Shown here: in pieces, positions 12,955 through 25,592 of the stretch
Layout of the letters: every line of letters starts with the position of its first letter
Numbering within the stretch: position 1 is the stretch's first letter
Source of the DNA: Aculops lycopersici
Lineage: Eukaryota; Arthropoda; Arachnida; Trombidiformes; Eriophyidae
DNA length: 64,000 nt
Assembly: GCA_015350385.1 (NCBI GenBank)
Contig: WNKI01000005.1
Span: 1,770,664-1,834,663, forward strand
Direction of reading: 5' to 3'
Position numbers and translations under genes: made by a program
Notes under the pieces: generated by a model
Database searches by the model: none
What the model was told of the DNA's origin: nothing
What the model saw: the letters and a program-made list of their open reading frames with translations, nothing else

Positions 12955-14515
12955 CTGTTTTTTGTTTCATTTGTTTCGGTTTGTCGGTCCGTCGGTCGGT
13001 TTGTGTTTGGAGTTGATTGGTGCAGGTAACGGCGGTTGGTTTGTTTTTGAGGATGGCAGTCGTGGGTGTGAGGAGGGAGCGAGAGTTATCGGGTCAGTCT
13101 AAGTTGTTTGTTTGTTTGGGGAGGAGAGGAGAGGTAGAGAGTTTCATTGGCATGCAAAAGAGCATCACAAAAGCGAGAGGCAAAAATCAATCGATCTTTT
13201 GTTGTCTTTTCTCGTTCCTTGCTGCTGTTGCTTTTCATCTCGCTCTCGAGCCCGTTACGTCGATTGTGTCTGACGTCATTGCCACCAAAGCCAGCCGACA
13301 TCCACTGACCCGACGATGGGACTCAACATAACACAGCGCAACGCCACATAAAAGATCGATCGCGTTACGCGTTCACCTTTTCCCTTTCTCTGGCCGTTTT
13401 TGCTGGTGGCGGCCGCGTCATTGTCGTGGTGGCGGTTGTTGTCGTTAAAACTTTCGCTTGTTGCCTTTGTCCCCCCAAACTTGAGTCGTTGTCTTGCTGG
13501 TGGGCGTGAGTTTTCGGCCGCCAGCGAGACCATCGCCACGAAGGGAGCAAAGAGGCTAAACTGAGGCAGCGCCGGAAGTGCAACTCATTTGCCACCCACT
13601 GGCCGTGGTGCCTCTGCTTCGAGTGCAGCAGCTCTTCTACTTCTCACCAGCAGTTCAGTGGCCGCCACTCTTCCTGTCCCTCTCTCTAGTTGCGTAACAG
13701 TGAGGCACGACAAGCGACAGTACAAGCGATGAAACTAATTGGATTTCCTGGCTCCACTCTAAACTCTGGCGCCCACTTTAGAGTGATCAAAGTTTACGTT
13801 GGGTGCCGCAACGCAGCCGGCTGACCCACCGACCAACTGACGAACCGAGAGTCGGTCCACTGGAATTAACCAATAGAAACAAGAAATCTAAACTTCAACT
13901 CGGCCACTCGCTTCCTGGCGTCAATTTGTTTCAATTTTCCATTTTCATATGCGACTCATACTCTCTATTTCCTCGTGGCGAGCGAATCAGTTTCCCAGAT
14001 GATCGCTCCTCGTTGCTTCCCCCCTCCTTATCTATCGGCAAATTCAAGTGTCGCAGTTTCTCTCTATTGCGAGGGAGAGAGTGCGAGATTCTTTGGTCGC
14101 GTCGCAACTTTACCCCAAACGCACACTGCCACTCGGGTTCAGCCGGAAATGCGAGTCGTCGCGCTGGCGATCGACGGTCCACTCGCTAGCGGCGAGTCGG
14201 TGGTTGTTGCGGCGTTCAGTGGTCGCATCGATCATTCGAGATTCATTAATTCCATTGGCCTCTGGTCTCGTTCTATGGTTCGGTTTAGTTTAGTTTAGTC
14301 GGTAGGTCTCGCCATCGCATCTCTCCGGCTCATAGGCTCTGCAATGGCAACTTGACGCCGCCCACTTGCTGCTGCTGCTACTCCTTTCGGTTGCATTCTC
14401 CGAAGTCCGCGCCTCTCGCTTGCCTCGCGTATCGGCAGCCTGAGAAACGGACGCCAAGTGAGCCGTTTGCTCGCCAGCTAGCTGGCCACCAAAATTGCAA
14501 CTCGCAACTCGCAGC

Positions 14516-14571
<56 letters not shown>

Positions 14572-14716
14572 ACTCGTACGACGACGACGTACGACGACGC
14601 GANCGNNNNNNNNNNNNNNNNNNNNCGTACCGTACCGTACCGTACCGTACCGTACCGTACCGTACCGTACCTACCGTACCTACCTACCGTACTCGTACCT
14701 ACTACTCTACTCTCTA

Positions 14717-14814
<98 letters not shown>

Positions 14815-14900
14815 CCATCATTCCGCTTCCACTCGCTCACTTGGTTAGCCAGCGCTGCAAGTACCGGCATCCAATAGGAAACAAAAGGAACGTTACTCAC
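12955..14900 (-). other. Musashi intron 1
   Basis: Intron between exons 1 and 2. It includes the CT/CGTAC composite array and small assembly gap at 14519-14811. Otherwise no supportable gene is seen. Confidence 0.7.
14519..14811. repeat. Composite (CT)n / gap / (CGTAC)n / (CT)n array
   Basis: In order on the plus strand there is (CT)n to about 14570, a short GACTCGTACGACGACG segment, an assembly gap (N at 14603 and 14606-14625), about ten CGTAC units from 14626, a degenerating CTAC/TAC stretch to about 14718, then (CT)n to 14811. The same order recurs at 24845-25588. The N run shows that assembly or polishing failed here, so the length and perhaps the CGTAC part are not reliable. Confidence 0.85.
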
Positions 14901-15718
14901 CTTGAGCGCCGAGTTGCCGGGTCGTTCATTATCATAACCTCGGTTATTTCGCCATATTTGTTGAAGTAGTCGCGCAGTCCCTCTGGTCCAGTTTGCCAGC
15001 TCAGGCCGCCAACGAACATTTTGCGCCTACTTCCGGCGGACTCGTCGTCCTCATCGACTTCTTCCTCGTCTTCGACTATCTCGTTTCCCTCGTCGTCGCC
15101 GTCGCCGCCGATGTTTTCATCGTGAATTCCATTGGCTCTCGTCTCGTCGAGGTTCTCGTTTTGCACGTTTGCATGGTCGTCGGCTTCAATTGCTTCCGTC
15201 TCTTCAATTGGCATCTGAACACCACTTGCATCCAATTCAATGGAATCACTCTGGCACTCAACTATGGCAACTGGCTCGCCGTCTTTTATTGTGCTCGGTG
15301 TTAGCGAGGCAGTCACCCCATTTGGCTCCGCGTTACTTGAAATACCATTTTCCGCCGCCTGACCGTTCGACTTCATCTTTTGCTTGTGACTGTTGCCGTT
15401 ACCTGCTGCTATTACTGTTGTTGCTGCTGCTTTTCCGGAAGTTGGCGAGGTTGCTGCTGCTGTTGCTGTGGGCGTTGGAGTCGGCGACTTGCTCTTCGAG
15501 TTCTGCTTTCGCCTGTTCCTGCTGCTGATTGCCACTTGCTCTATCTGCGACGGCGACTGCGCTTGCAAGGGCAACGACGGCAGCGCTAGTGTCTCTTGTT
15601 TCGTCCGGCTTCTCGTTAACTGTGGCGACTTGTTGCCTCCGAGACCCGACTTCCTGCTAGAGCTACTATTTGTGCTTGCTGGCTGCGCTACTTTGTTGCT
15701 GCTCACCTTCAATGTCAT
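14901..15718 (-). CDS. msi: Musashi exon 1: long N-terminus and start of RRM1
   Basis: This exon begins the coding sequence of a Musashi-type RNA-binding protein, a translational regulator that binds UAG-containing 3'UTR sites in neural and germline precursors. I chose ATG at 15716-15718; an in-frame TAA lies about 55 bases upstream, and the only other start is a GTG. The first ~235 residues are low complexity: Ser/Thr/Asn/Ala-rich, then strongly acidic (EDEEEVDEDDES). RRM1 follows with RNP2 (KMFVGGLSWQT) and runs to MNDPATRRSR. The exon ends in phase 2 at a GTGAGT donor and joins exon 2 exactly. Vertebrate Musashi has only about 20 residues before RRM1, while the Drosophila protein also has a long leader. 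Four exons (8752-15718) are visible and the 3' part is outside. Confidence 0.93.
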
Positions 15719-17294
15719 TCTCTCGCTCGGACTCTCTCTCTCTCTCTCCCACACACAAGCGCGCGCTTACAGGTGGTCGCTGACTAGACACTTCCGGTTG
15801 CTTCAATCTCGACCAGGTAACTTGCTTCTGGTTCGTTTCGTTCACACTCAACTAACAGAGATTAAAAGGATCGACAAGAAAACGAGACGACAGTACAACT
15901 ACAAACTGGTTGCTCTCTACTCGCTACTGGATAAAGGCGCCCACTTTTGGCTCGCATCGGACGCTCGGCTGGTCGTTGTGGAAACAAACTGACTGACTGA
16001 CTGACTGAAATGTCGCTCGATTCGATTGCAACCAGGCGCCAGGAGACGAGGAGCAACAATCTCAGTCGGCGGCGTCGTGGTCGTTGCAGTCGGATGCGCA
16101 AACTCTCGCAATTGAAATGAATTGGATTGAGTTTAGTGGAGTTGAGCTGAGCTGAGTTGAGTTTAGTTGAATAGAATGGAATTGAATTGAATGGCAAGTC
16201 TTCGTGGTTTTGGTCGTAGTTGGCGCCTAGCTCTTCATACCAAAAATAGGCAACAACTACAACGCAAATTTTCTACAGATTGCAACTGTAACTACAACCG
16301 CGATCCTCGTCGTGTTCTCGACATCTAAGCTTTGGCTCAAATCTCACGCCTCCTCTCTGTGTTTCTCTGTCTCTATCTCTCTTGTTGCTCTTCGTTTCCG
16401 CTTACTTTCTCGCTTTGCTCTGCCCTCTGCTCCTATGCTCGCGTCCAAGTTGACGTTGCGGCCGACTACTCTACTCGTTGCCCAAGCTACACAACAATTG
16501 AACGCGCGACTACAACTAACCGCAGCGAGCGTGTGAGCATCCAACCACTACGAGCTTGTGGTGGTGGTGGTGCCGCCACCGCTGCCGCTGTTGGCGCCTT
16601 GGATTTTCGTAGTGTTGCGGCGGGCCCCACGCAAGAGTGCAAAACACAATGGCTTTCAGTGGCGCTTGCTGCTGACATTGCCGCTAACTCGGTGTGAGTC
16701 TGCGCCGGCACCCCGAAAATCTACGCCTCGAAGTGGAGCAAAAGTTGGAGTTTTAGCTAGAGGAGCAACGACGACGACGACAACAACAATGTGTTTGTTG
16801 TTTCGCAGTTTTTGGTGGTTTTCGCGAGCCTCGTGGCGCATGCGCCACTATCTAAAACTCTACCCGAGGCATCTAGCGACATTCGCGACCAGCGCCGCCC
16901 CGCGGCCTGGCGGGCAAACTGGCAGAAAATCCGGCTACTGGCCAGTTGGCAAGCTAGCTGGCCGGCAAGCTGATAGTGATAAGCGAAAATCGCACGCCTG
17001 GCTAGCTACTTGGATGTTCTCCGATGGCCTCCGATTGCGTCTCGCTATCGAAGGAGTCAGTCAGTCAGCGAGCGCGCGTCAGCCCAACAGACAGGCGAAC
17101 GAATGGCGCCAAACAATAGCTAGCGGCATGATTAATGATCATGACCAATCCGGCGCCTCCCCCATTGATCTTTGGCGATTTGTTGTGTCGCTGTCGCCGT
17201 TGCAAATGCCATTGCTAATGCTGTTGCTGTTGCTGTTGCTGTTGCTATTGCCGTTGCAGTCGTTGAGCTGAGCTGAGCCGAGCCGGTGTCTCAC
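15719..17294. other. Upstream region of Musashi, no gene seen
   Basis: This is the 5' flank or 5'UTR of Musashi on the minus strand. It has GA/GT-rich tracts, a TTGAG/AATTG tandem-like stretch around 16120-16192 and a (GCTGTT)n run around 17215-17265. No exon with matched splice sites and conserved motifs is visible. Confidence 0.5.
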
Positions 17295-17463
17295 GTAACA
17301 GAGAGAAAGGAACGAGATCTAGCGTCCGGGTGCCGAAGCCAGAAGCGCTTGTCCATTTTCCAGCGCTCGCCGGTCAGCTGAACAACTTCCGTTTTGCTCG
17401 ATGAGCTCCACTCGTCTGCCTCGTGATGAGTGAGTTTCAGTTGCGATGCAAACCCAAACTTGG
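17295..17463 (-). CDS. Orphan internal exon, unknown gene
   Basis: This segment has a very strong acceptor on the minus strand (a CT-rich run ending CTGCTTGCAG) and a GTGAGA donor 169 bp later. The enclosed frame is open throughout: two bases, 55 codons, two bases (phase 1 in, phase 2 out). It is rich in charged and aromatic residues, for example GERWKMDKRFWLRHPDARSR. I do not recognise the family. A possible preceding exon ends at 18128 on the same strand with a GTATGT donor in the required phase 1. The pair would define a minus-strand gene between Musashi and the unknown membrane-protein gene. No terminal exons were found. Confidence 0.4.
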
Positions 17464-19467
17464 CTGCAAGCAGAAAGAGAAAGAGAGTCACTCAATTGAA
17501 TCGGCAATCCAACTTCCGGTTGCGCAACTAAATTAAAGATTCAAAGCTAACTTTGAGTTGTTGCGCAACCAAGAGGCGAGCAATTAATTGTCTGAGTCCA
17601 TTTGCTAGCGACTAGAAGCAGTCACTCAAGCGACTAAACGGCCGACGATTATCCAGGTAAATTCTCTCTTCTTTCTTTCTCTTGCTCTTGTTGCGCATTT
17701 TCTCGCACTTGCATCTTTCCTTTACACAGAGCCAACTCGAAGGATTGTTGGATTCAAAGTGCGACTACTGCGAGCTGCGCGCGCCCCTCTGGCTCGCTGC
17801 CAAGTAACAGGGCGAGTTAGCTAGCCAACTGGTCGCTAGGCTCGCCAAAGCAACGCGCTAGCTACAAGTTCTATTGTCTTCCTTTCTCTCTCTCTCGCTG
17901 CTCGCTTACTTTTCTTGAGTTTCAGCAGCAGGCACCGACTACAGTGCGGGGAGGGGGCGAATCCGCCGAGTTGTCGCCATCGTCGCCGCGCTGCTGTTGC
18001 CAGCGCTGCCCGCCGCCAACTCAATTTTCACGTCAAGTTTGCAGCTCGACGCGGTGGCCGCGAGGTAGTCGTTGCTTGCATGTTGCATCAGCGGCAACGG
18101 CGACGCCTACAACTTTGTGACACATACCAGGCCAACTTTGTATCCCAACAAAACTTCCATATTGTTGCGCGCTTTGTGGCTCGCGTGACTTGTTGTTGGC
18201 CTTTGCATCTTTCGCTTGGTTCCTCAGTGAGAGACTGAAGCCACCCCTGGCTTCGAGTGGATCAAACTCTCGCGAGAGGAAGTGAGCAGCGAGCAACAAG
18301 CGCAACGGCGTCGCCGCTGCTTAAAGAGGAGCTCCCCAATGAGAAAGATGGCACAAGTTCACCTAGCGATGGAAGCGGCTTTATTCTGCACGATCAACTC
18401 GCGGCCGATTCAGATGGCAGCGAGATAAGCGGAGTAATCATCGGGCCAAATGAACGAGAGTTAAGGCGAGAGGGAGATATAATAATAATAATATAACATA
18501 TAATGACACAATGATGATGGTGAAGTTGATCATTTCATAATCCACTTGGCCGACACTCGAGGTTTGCATGCGGAAAAGACAAAGACCAAGATAAAGACAA
18601 AGCGAGAAAGCATAAGAGGGACGAAAGTTTGCGGGGATGACATTTGAAAAGTGGGATTTGGTTAGTTTGTTTCTCGCATTCGAGTCCACGAAGGGGACCA
18701 GAGACCACGACGACAGCAACGACGAGAGGCTTGCAAAAGTTTCACGCATCGAGTCATCTGCTGGCTTCCAGTTCGCCTCTGCGCTTCGCGTCCACTTGCC
18801 GCCCCTTGCTCATTTTGTCATCCGCTGCCACTGGCGCCGGCGCCGCAAGTTCAAGAGCGTCAAGATTTTGAAAAGTTGGATAGATTCTAAAAACTAAACT
18901 TCAAAATGAGCGAGAAGCGGAAGTTCGGGGATAATCGTGAGCGTGATGAGTCATAAATGAGACGACGAGAGGAGAACAATACAAATCTGGTTGGCAAAGT
19001 TGATTCCATTTCCATTTCCATTTCTATTGCTAGTTCCACTTTCATTGCCATCGCAGTTCCATTGCCGTTGCAGTTGCAACGTGGAACTTGCATCTTGCAT
19101 CTGCTGATTTGGATTAGTTCTCTCACTCCATATCTCACTGAAGCCCGCAATCAAAGTCGCGAAAACCGCTCACTTGTTGCAATCTTGGGCTCGTCGTTCA
19201 AGATCGTGGGCGCGCAAACTTGGTCGCCCCATCAGCGAGGCTCATTTAAATGAACTCGTGCTTGTGCTTGTGCTTGTAAAAATGTACCACTCAACTCAAC
19301 TGAACGCTTCGTTAGCCGCCCTCGTGTGGCCACCATGTGGTCAGGGCAAATGAGCAGTGATATTAATAGAGTCGTCACTGATGCTTAGAGCGAACAAGTG
19401 GGCAGAGTCACTTGCGACCAGTTGAGAGTGAACCGAGACGCGAGAAGTTGGTGGTGCATTTCTCAAT
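17464..19467. other. Mostly non-coding; possible exon ending at 18128
   Basis: Apart from a minus-strand open frame (about 18305 down to 18128) that ends at a GTATGT donor and could join the exon at 17295-17463, I see nothing firm. There is a CCATTT repeat-like run near 19010-19070 and an AT-rich patch near 18480-18500. Confidence 0.35.
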
Positions 19468-19473
19468 TTTATT
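19468..19473 (-). terminator. Poly(A) signal AATAAA for the unknown membrane gene
   Basis: AATAAA on the minus strand (TTTATT on plus), about 115 bases past the TAG stop at 19589. Its placement supports this as the 3' end of the five-exon gene. Confidence 0.6.
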
Positions 19474-19588
19474 CTCCTCTTTTTCCGATGCAGAATTTTG
19501 TAATTTTGGATAAGAGTTTCCAAAGATTCAGTCTCTTCTTTCTATTTATCATTTGGTGAGAGTATCAAGCAACTAATTAGTTAGTTAG

Positions 19589-20316
19589 TTAGTACAGGTA
19601 ATCCGGTTCGCCGTGGTAATGCTGCAGGTTGACTAGGGAGCCAATGTAGTAAACCTGGACCAGAATTGACTGCGCTAGTCGTTGGATGATCGGTGAGCGC
19701 CACCTAGCGATCCAAAGCGAGTGAATGGCGTAGGCCACAACGTCTATTCTGGCCAGCTTATCTCTTAAGTGCTCCACCATGTCCAATATGAGGCTTGCAA
19801 CTATTTGACCCATGGCAAGCAACTGATTCCACAAGAACCAGAGCAATTGGCGCAGCGACCCAAGAATCGATTGTTGCGTCTGCTTGTCGCCTGAACTAGA
19901 GCAAGTCTTTGCGCTGCTCCACATGCAATCAAACCAATTGGTCAAGCCGGCAATCGGATCTCCAATCGACGAGTCCACAGGTGGCTGCGCCATGCCAGAG
20001 CCAGCGGAGCGACCGCAGCAGGTGGTTGCGCTAGCCGAACTGGCCGACGGCGCCATAGTTTCTTCCCCAGGGTCGGCCAGTAGTTGCCAAGCTGAAGAGG
20101 AGTTCTTCAGTTGCTCGCGGTTGTCCATTTGTTGCATCAACATTTGAGCGTAGACCAGAACCAGCAACAACTTGATGATTGTCTTATTGTGAATCAGTTG
20201 CCTGAAAAGCCAGCGGACCAAAGTCACCGACTTGCCTATGATTGAGCGAGAGTTGGAGTCGGAGTTTGAGCTGCCACTCGAACTGAGTAGGTCCTCTTCG
20301 CTGTCTCCATCGGCCG
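19589..20316 (-). CDS. Unknown membrane protein, exon 5 (last)
   Basis: The last exon starts after a CGCCTAG acceptor and ends at a TAG stop, with a poly(A) signal about 115 bases on. It begins with an acidic/Ser-rich stretch (DGDSEEDLLSSSGSSNSDSN), then a hydrophobic segment near residues 267-283 (IIKLLLVLVYAQMLM), a Ser/Ala/Cys-rich linker, an amphipathic to hydrophobic region (SLRQLLWFLWNQLLAMGQIV), and the tail HYHGEPDYLY. The plus-strand frame at 19884-20147 is a shadow. The acceptor has a weak pyrimidine tract and is the least certain junction of the model, but it is the one that keeps phase. Family not recognised. Confidence 0.55.
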
Positions 20317-21235
20317 CTAGGCGCCTCCTTTGCTGGCGCTAAAGTGGCGTGACATCAATGCAGGATATATGGGCAGGCGAGTTTCGAACAGGGTTACATT
20401 TTAGGGGGCGGATTTCTGGTTAGTTTGTTGGATGCGGCGCTAAAGTGGTGCAGCTTTGCCTCAGGAGGTTGGTTTGAAATGAGCGCAAAGTGTTGATGGT
20501 AGGAGAGTGTAAGCAACCTTAGCATGAGCACCAAGAGTTAAGGTTATAGCGCATCATTTGTCATTCGCATGGGCCATTGTGGTTCCCACTTTCACTCTCT
20601 CTGCCCCTCTCGCTTTAAGTCCTTTGGTTAGCCAGCAAGAAGATACGAATGCCGCCGACTGGTTTAGGGAGGAGGCGAGAATACAAGGAAAAGGGGAAGT
20701 CTAATGATGATGATGATCATAGCAAATCGTAACGATGATCGGAAACGCAGCGTTCTATGTTCAGATCGCTGGCTTGCGATAAAAGTCACACTAGCTAACT
20801 GGAGTCTAGTCTTCTAGTTCGCGGCCATTTGAAATATAATCGAACGCCCGGCATCTCGTGAAAGCCAATCGTCGCTCTTTGATAATAACAGTCAGGCCAA
20901 CAGCAAGCGTATTGTTGTTGTTGCTGCTGTTGTTGCCTTGATGTAACCAAAAGACAACGAGGCGCCCAGCGGAGTTGCCGAGCATGCGAGCCGAACAAAT
21001 GGGCGACAGTAAGTTGGCGCCCATTCATCGATAGGTCATTAGGCGGCTGGCTTGTGTCTCCTCCGTCGTCGTCGTCGTCGTCGTCGCCGGGTGCTGGTGA
21101 AAGGTGAACAATTGAACATTCGATGGCCGCCGGCTCAAGGTGAGCCGGCGGCGAGGCTAAAAGCGGAAATGGAATGCGAGCGGCTGAGGCCCACAGATGA
21201 TACCGAAGGCTAATCAATTAAGCGGCGCCTCTCAC

Positions 21236-21428
21236 CTGGCTGGCTGCTCGAGAACCGGAAATGGGTTAACAAATCATCGCCGGATGCGGCGCAACTCGCT
21301 CTTTGGCCTCTGATCTTTAGTCTTGAGATATCGACGCAAAGGCGAGATCGTCTCTTCAACTCAGCGATCTTTCGATATGTTTCAAGCGAAACTTGCAGGT
21401 GAGCGCCGAAACACAAGTTGACTTCCAT
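21236..21428 (-). CDS. Unknown membrane protein, exon 4
   Basis: Acceptor TTATTGCCCCTCGCTAG and donor GTGAGA on the minus strand. The exon is 193 bp, phase 0 in and phase 1 out. It encodes a soluble, basic segment (MEVNLCFGAHLQVSLETYRK, then IAELKRRSRLCVDISRLKIR). Both splice sites and both phases fit the neighbouring exons, which supports coding status although I cannot assign a domain. Confidence 0.55.
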
Positions 21429-21764
21429 CTAGCGAGGGGCAATAAATTACGTTCGGTTGGCTAGTAGTAGGGCATAGTTTCAGTGAGGGAGAGAGAGAGA
21501 GAGGAAGAAGTCGAGTGAGCATCAGCAACAATAGCTGCTGGGTTGAGGAGCTCGCCAGTCCATAAACAAAAACACATCAGCAGCTGAGATTGAGTTTTCC
21601 TCGAAGTTCAGATCAACTCTTATTTCAAATGATAGATTCCGAATGAGTCCAGTGGTCGTCGTCGTAAAGAGGGGATTTTCTCCTGCAGTTCTCATGGCAC
21701 CAATATAGACCACAACCACGGTGGACTCTAAAGATGGGATTTAGGCTAGAGACTTGATACTCAC

Positions 21765-21925
21765 CGAGCGGTAGTTTCTGTTGTATTGGCCGCTATTGCC
21801 GTTGCTGGAGCTCAGGTCGCCGCCGCGTTGAAGTGCCCACCAGACGAGACACACGAGCCGACTAGTGAGGATAAACCAAAAGTCGGGGCCGAAATAAAAC
21901 TTGGCCAACTTGTCCATCGGCAAAC
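21765..21925 (-). CDS. Unknown membrane protein, exon 3
   Basis: Acceptor ending ATCCGCAG and donor GTGAGTA. The exon is 161 bp, phase 1 in and phase 0 out. It encodes LPMDKLAKFYFGPDFWFILT followed by SRLVCLVWWALQ, a likely membrane helix at residues ~121-137 of the model, then a Ser/Asn/Gly-rich stretch. The junction with exon 2 rebuilds a Gly codon. The continuous hydrophobic-helix context across the join argues that the two exons belong together. Confidence 0.6.
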
Positions 21926-23603
21926 CTGCGGATTTTGTCGTTTGTGTTTAGTTATATGGAAGAGGCCATAAGAAAGTTTGAACACACAGAGTGGAGTAAG
22001 GGGAGAGACATTAATGTTGTCCGTTTGGTTGTATGTGAAGGGAGGCAAAAAACAGACGCCGACAAGAGCAGGACAGTTTTTAGTTTTCGGTCGTAGTTTC
22101 CGGTTCCGGTTTGGGTTTCGGGTGGCAATTTGTAGCGAGCGTTGGTTAGATTTTATCATCCCACAAATCCAGAAGGTTTTCGTTCGGAGGGGGTAGACAT
22201 TTTGGTTAGTATGGTGCAACTAGGAATATAATACCATTTTGCATGAGTGACTCTGGCGGACATTCCAATGCAACTTGCTCGCCGCCGCCATTGCATCTCA
22301 GTCTCAAGATCATCAGCTTGCCAGTGTTTTCTCCAGTTTCCTCAAACACTAATGCTCCTACTCAAGCCACAAACTGGAGAGAGTCGCAACGGAAGTGCAA
22401 CTGGCGAATCCTTCTCTCCCCTTGCAACCGCCGAGCAAAAATCGATTGATTTTTCATCTCGTTTTGATGCGCATGCAAGGACTCTCTCCGTCTAGTTCAA
22501 GTTAACGGCCAAAAACCTCTCGAGTGGCCATTTGCTGCGGTCAGTGCGGTAGGAATACACATGACAGAGGGTGGAGAGTTAGAAGTGTCAGGGCGGAAAG
22601 TCGCTAGGCGCTCGAGGGGAAATCTCGGTGGCGAGCGCATAATGGCCGCGGCCAATGGAATTGCATTAAAATCAGCCGCCACTAGTCAGTGTTGGTGGTA
22701 CTTGTAGTTTTTCTCCGATTCTCTCACACTTCTTACGAGTCTTTTCTCGAATACAAGAGCGACAGAGGAAACGGCAAAAGAGTCTGCAAAAGACAGATGG
22801 GCGGACACACAAGAGGAGCAAGTGAGCAAACGTATGCTTCTGCTCTGTGTCCACTCGTCGACTTGTTTTGGTTTAACACAAATGTAGAATCCTGTGCCAC
22901 GACTACTACTTTGATTTTTGATCTCTGGCAGCTGACGTCGTCATCTTACTCATGGTCCTCGTTGTTTAGAACTCGAGATGTTGGCCACTCAACGGAAGTA
23001 GCGGCCGTGCACATACCGTACACATTGAAGACAAGGGTCCACTCACCACAATGCGATTTCCGGTTCTGTGTTCATGGGCACAAGAGAGAAAAAGCGTAGA
23101 ACCAAAAGTGACACCGACGTCCAGTGGGGACTTTGAAGTGTCGCCTCGTTTCTTGTTGCTGTTGTCATCGTCGTCGTCGTCGTCGAAGTCGAGTTGTTGT
23201 CGTTGGCACTTGAAAGTTTGAATGCCATCGCTTCTGTGAATGCAACTGCACTTTTCTCATCGGCTTTCTCTCACTCTCACTTGTCGTCGACTTTCCGTAG
23301 ATGATACCTAGCAGAGTGCAGAAGTCGACGCCGAGAAAGCAACTCAAACTTTCATACTAAACTGAACAACAGGAACACGGTTAGCCACTCGAGGGCCGGA
23401 AGTGGCTAGCGCCATATCGCCACTAGTTAAAAGTTTGAGCAAAGCAGCAGCAGGTTGCTCTGCTCTCTTTGTTTGAGCGACAATCCATCTACACTCCTCT
23501 CTGTCACGGATTTTGTATGGCTGACACTTTACTGACGTCACACTCAAAGTGTCAAAATATCACGTAGATTGCAACAACAAAACACCATTTTGCTTGTACT
23601 CAC

Positions 23604-23859
23604 CTAAAAGGGAATTGATTACCATAATTAGTCGGCGTAGAAAGTTCAAAACCAAGTGCTTCGAGACGGAATCTAGGCCACTAGCTGAACCGATGCCACT
23701 CAGTTCCTCCTCAAAAGCTCCAAAATCAATGCCATGTGCTGCGTACTTGGCTCGTCCACTCGAGCTAGCGGCAAACTTGATGCCACTAACGCCAAAATTT
23801 GGGCTGTCATCTCGCGAGTCAAGGAATCGGTTGTTGGCGTCAAGTTGGAAGAAGTTATC
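23604..23859 (-). CDS. Unknown membrane protein, exon 2
   Basis: The acceptor is a pyrimidine-rich region ending GGAAAGCAG and the donor is GTGAGTAC. The exon is 256 bp, phase 0 in and phase 1 out. It encodes DNFFQLDANNRFLDSRDDSP, then a Gly/Ser/Ala-rich part, an acidic FGAFEEELSGIG segment and an amphipathic HLVLNFLRRLIMVINSLLG. The plus-strand frame covering the same bases is a shadow. No domain is recognised. Confidence 0.6.
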
Positions 23860-24388
23860 CTGCTTTCCGCCGCCACCAAACAGCGAAAAGGGGAAGTATG
23901 ACGACCAACTTGATGGGAATCCAATTGGTTGTTGTTGTCGTTGTTGTCGGGTGGTTTAGAGGTTTTGGGTTAAGATCATGATGCAATTAGTGTAAGTGTT
24001 TAGTGTGTAGCTCGAGGGGAAATCTACGGTCCTCTTGAAGTTCGGTTTGCAAACTCATCGATTAAGTGTAAGAGTTTAGTCGCTGACTATTTCTCGATTG
24101 ACTTATTCAATCAACTGAGAGCATTAGTCAGGATCTAACCAGAACTTCCGGCTCTTCGATCATCTGTTTCGGCAACTTGCTTCGACTTGATCTAACAATA
24201 TGAAAACTTGAGCTACAGTCGAAGAGAAAAAAGGATCGACTCTATTTGACTTGCATCGAGTTTCTCGGCGCCAAGATTGCGACACACTCGGCAATCTGGG
24301 CGATTAATCAACGCGACAAGCGAGGTCTCCCCTTCCATAGTCGACTGTTGGTCAATTGTGACGAGCGAGAGGCAAAGTAAGAACTCAC

Positions 24389-24448
24389 CTGAGCTCCGTT
24401 GGAATTACCAGGCAAAAGCAAGATTAATGAGCAGGTTGAATGGTGCAT
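24389..24448 (-). CDS. Unknown membrane protein, exon 1 (signal-like)
   Basis: A short open segment MHHSTCSLILLLPGNSNGAQ ends at a GTGAGTTC donor in phase 0 and joins exon 2. Residues 5-12 are hydrophobic and a small-residue cleavage-like region follows, so it may be a signal peptide. The frame stays open upstream to 24694, so the true start may lie further 5' (another Met and a hydrophobic YFLFILLT precede). With this start the five-exon model is 465 codons long: lumenal or extracellular N-part, one to three membrane segments, and a Ser-rich C-part. Neighbours give no functional clue. Confidence 0.45.
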
Positions 24449-24844
24449 TGTTAGCAAGATGAAGAGAAAATAGTCAGTTGGTGGCGACGAGGAGAGAGGC
24501 AAAGTGCTGAATTTGCACCATGTTTCCTCCCGCTCTTTGTTGTTGCCCATCTCGTTTGGTTTCGTGTCGTCACGCGACTTTTGTGTCAATCTGGCACGTG
24601 AATCTGCCAGTAACTTAAATCTCGACAGCCGTTTCGCGTTTGCGGCGGCGGCGATATAACGTGAAACCTGGCAGCTGAATGGGCGAGAATACAAACCGAG
24701 GCGAGAGACTTACGGTTAGCTGGACCGCAAACTGCAAAACTACTTGTGGTTTGTTACGTAAGAAAGCAAGAATGTGTCGCTAGTCCTTCCTACAAACGAG
24801 CTGCTGGGGGCTAGACGGCGGAAATGGAAAAGATTTATGTTACA

Positions 24845-25592
<748 letters not shown>

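Noticed and set aside
14352..14900. Open frames of Ser-Leu or Arg-Glu repeats on both strands
   Set aside because: They translate the (CT)n/(GA)n and CGTAC arrays and run through N; not genes. The same applies to the frames at 24740-25780.
18257..18496. Plus-strand acidic Ser-rich frame of 79 codons
   Set aside because: Plausible composition but no ATG-side support, weak donor, and it overlaps a minus-strand candidate exon.
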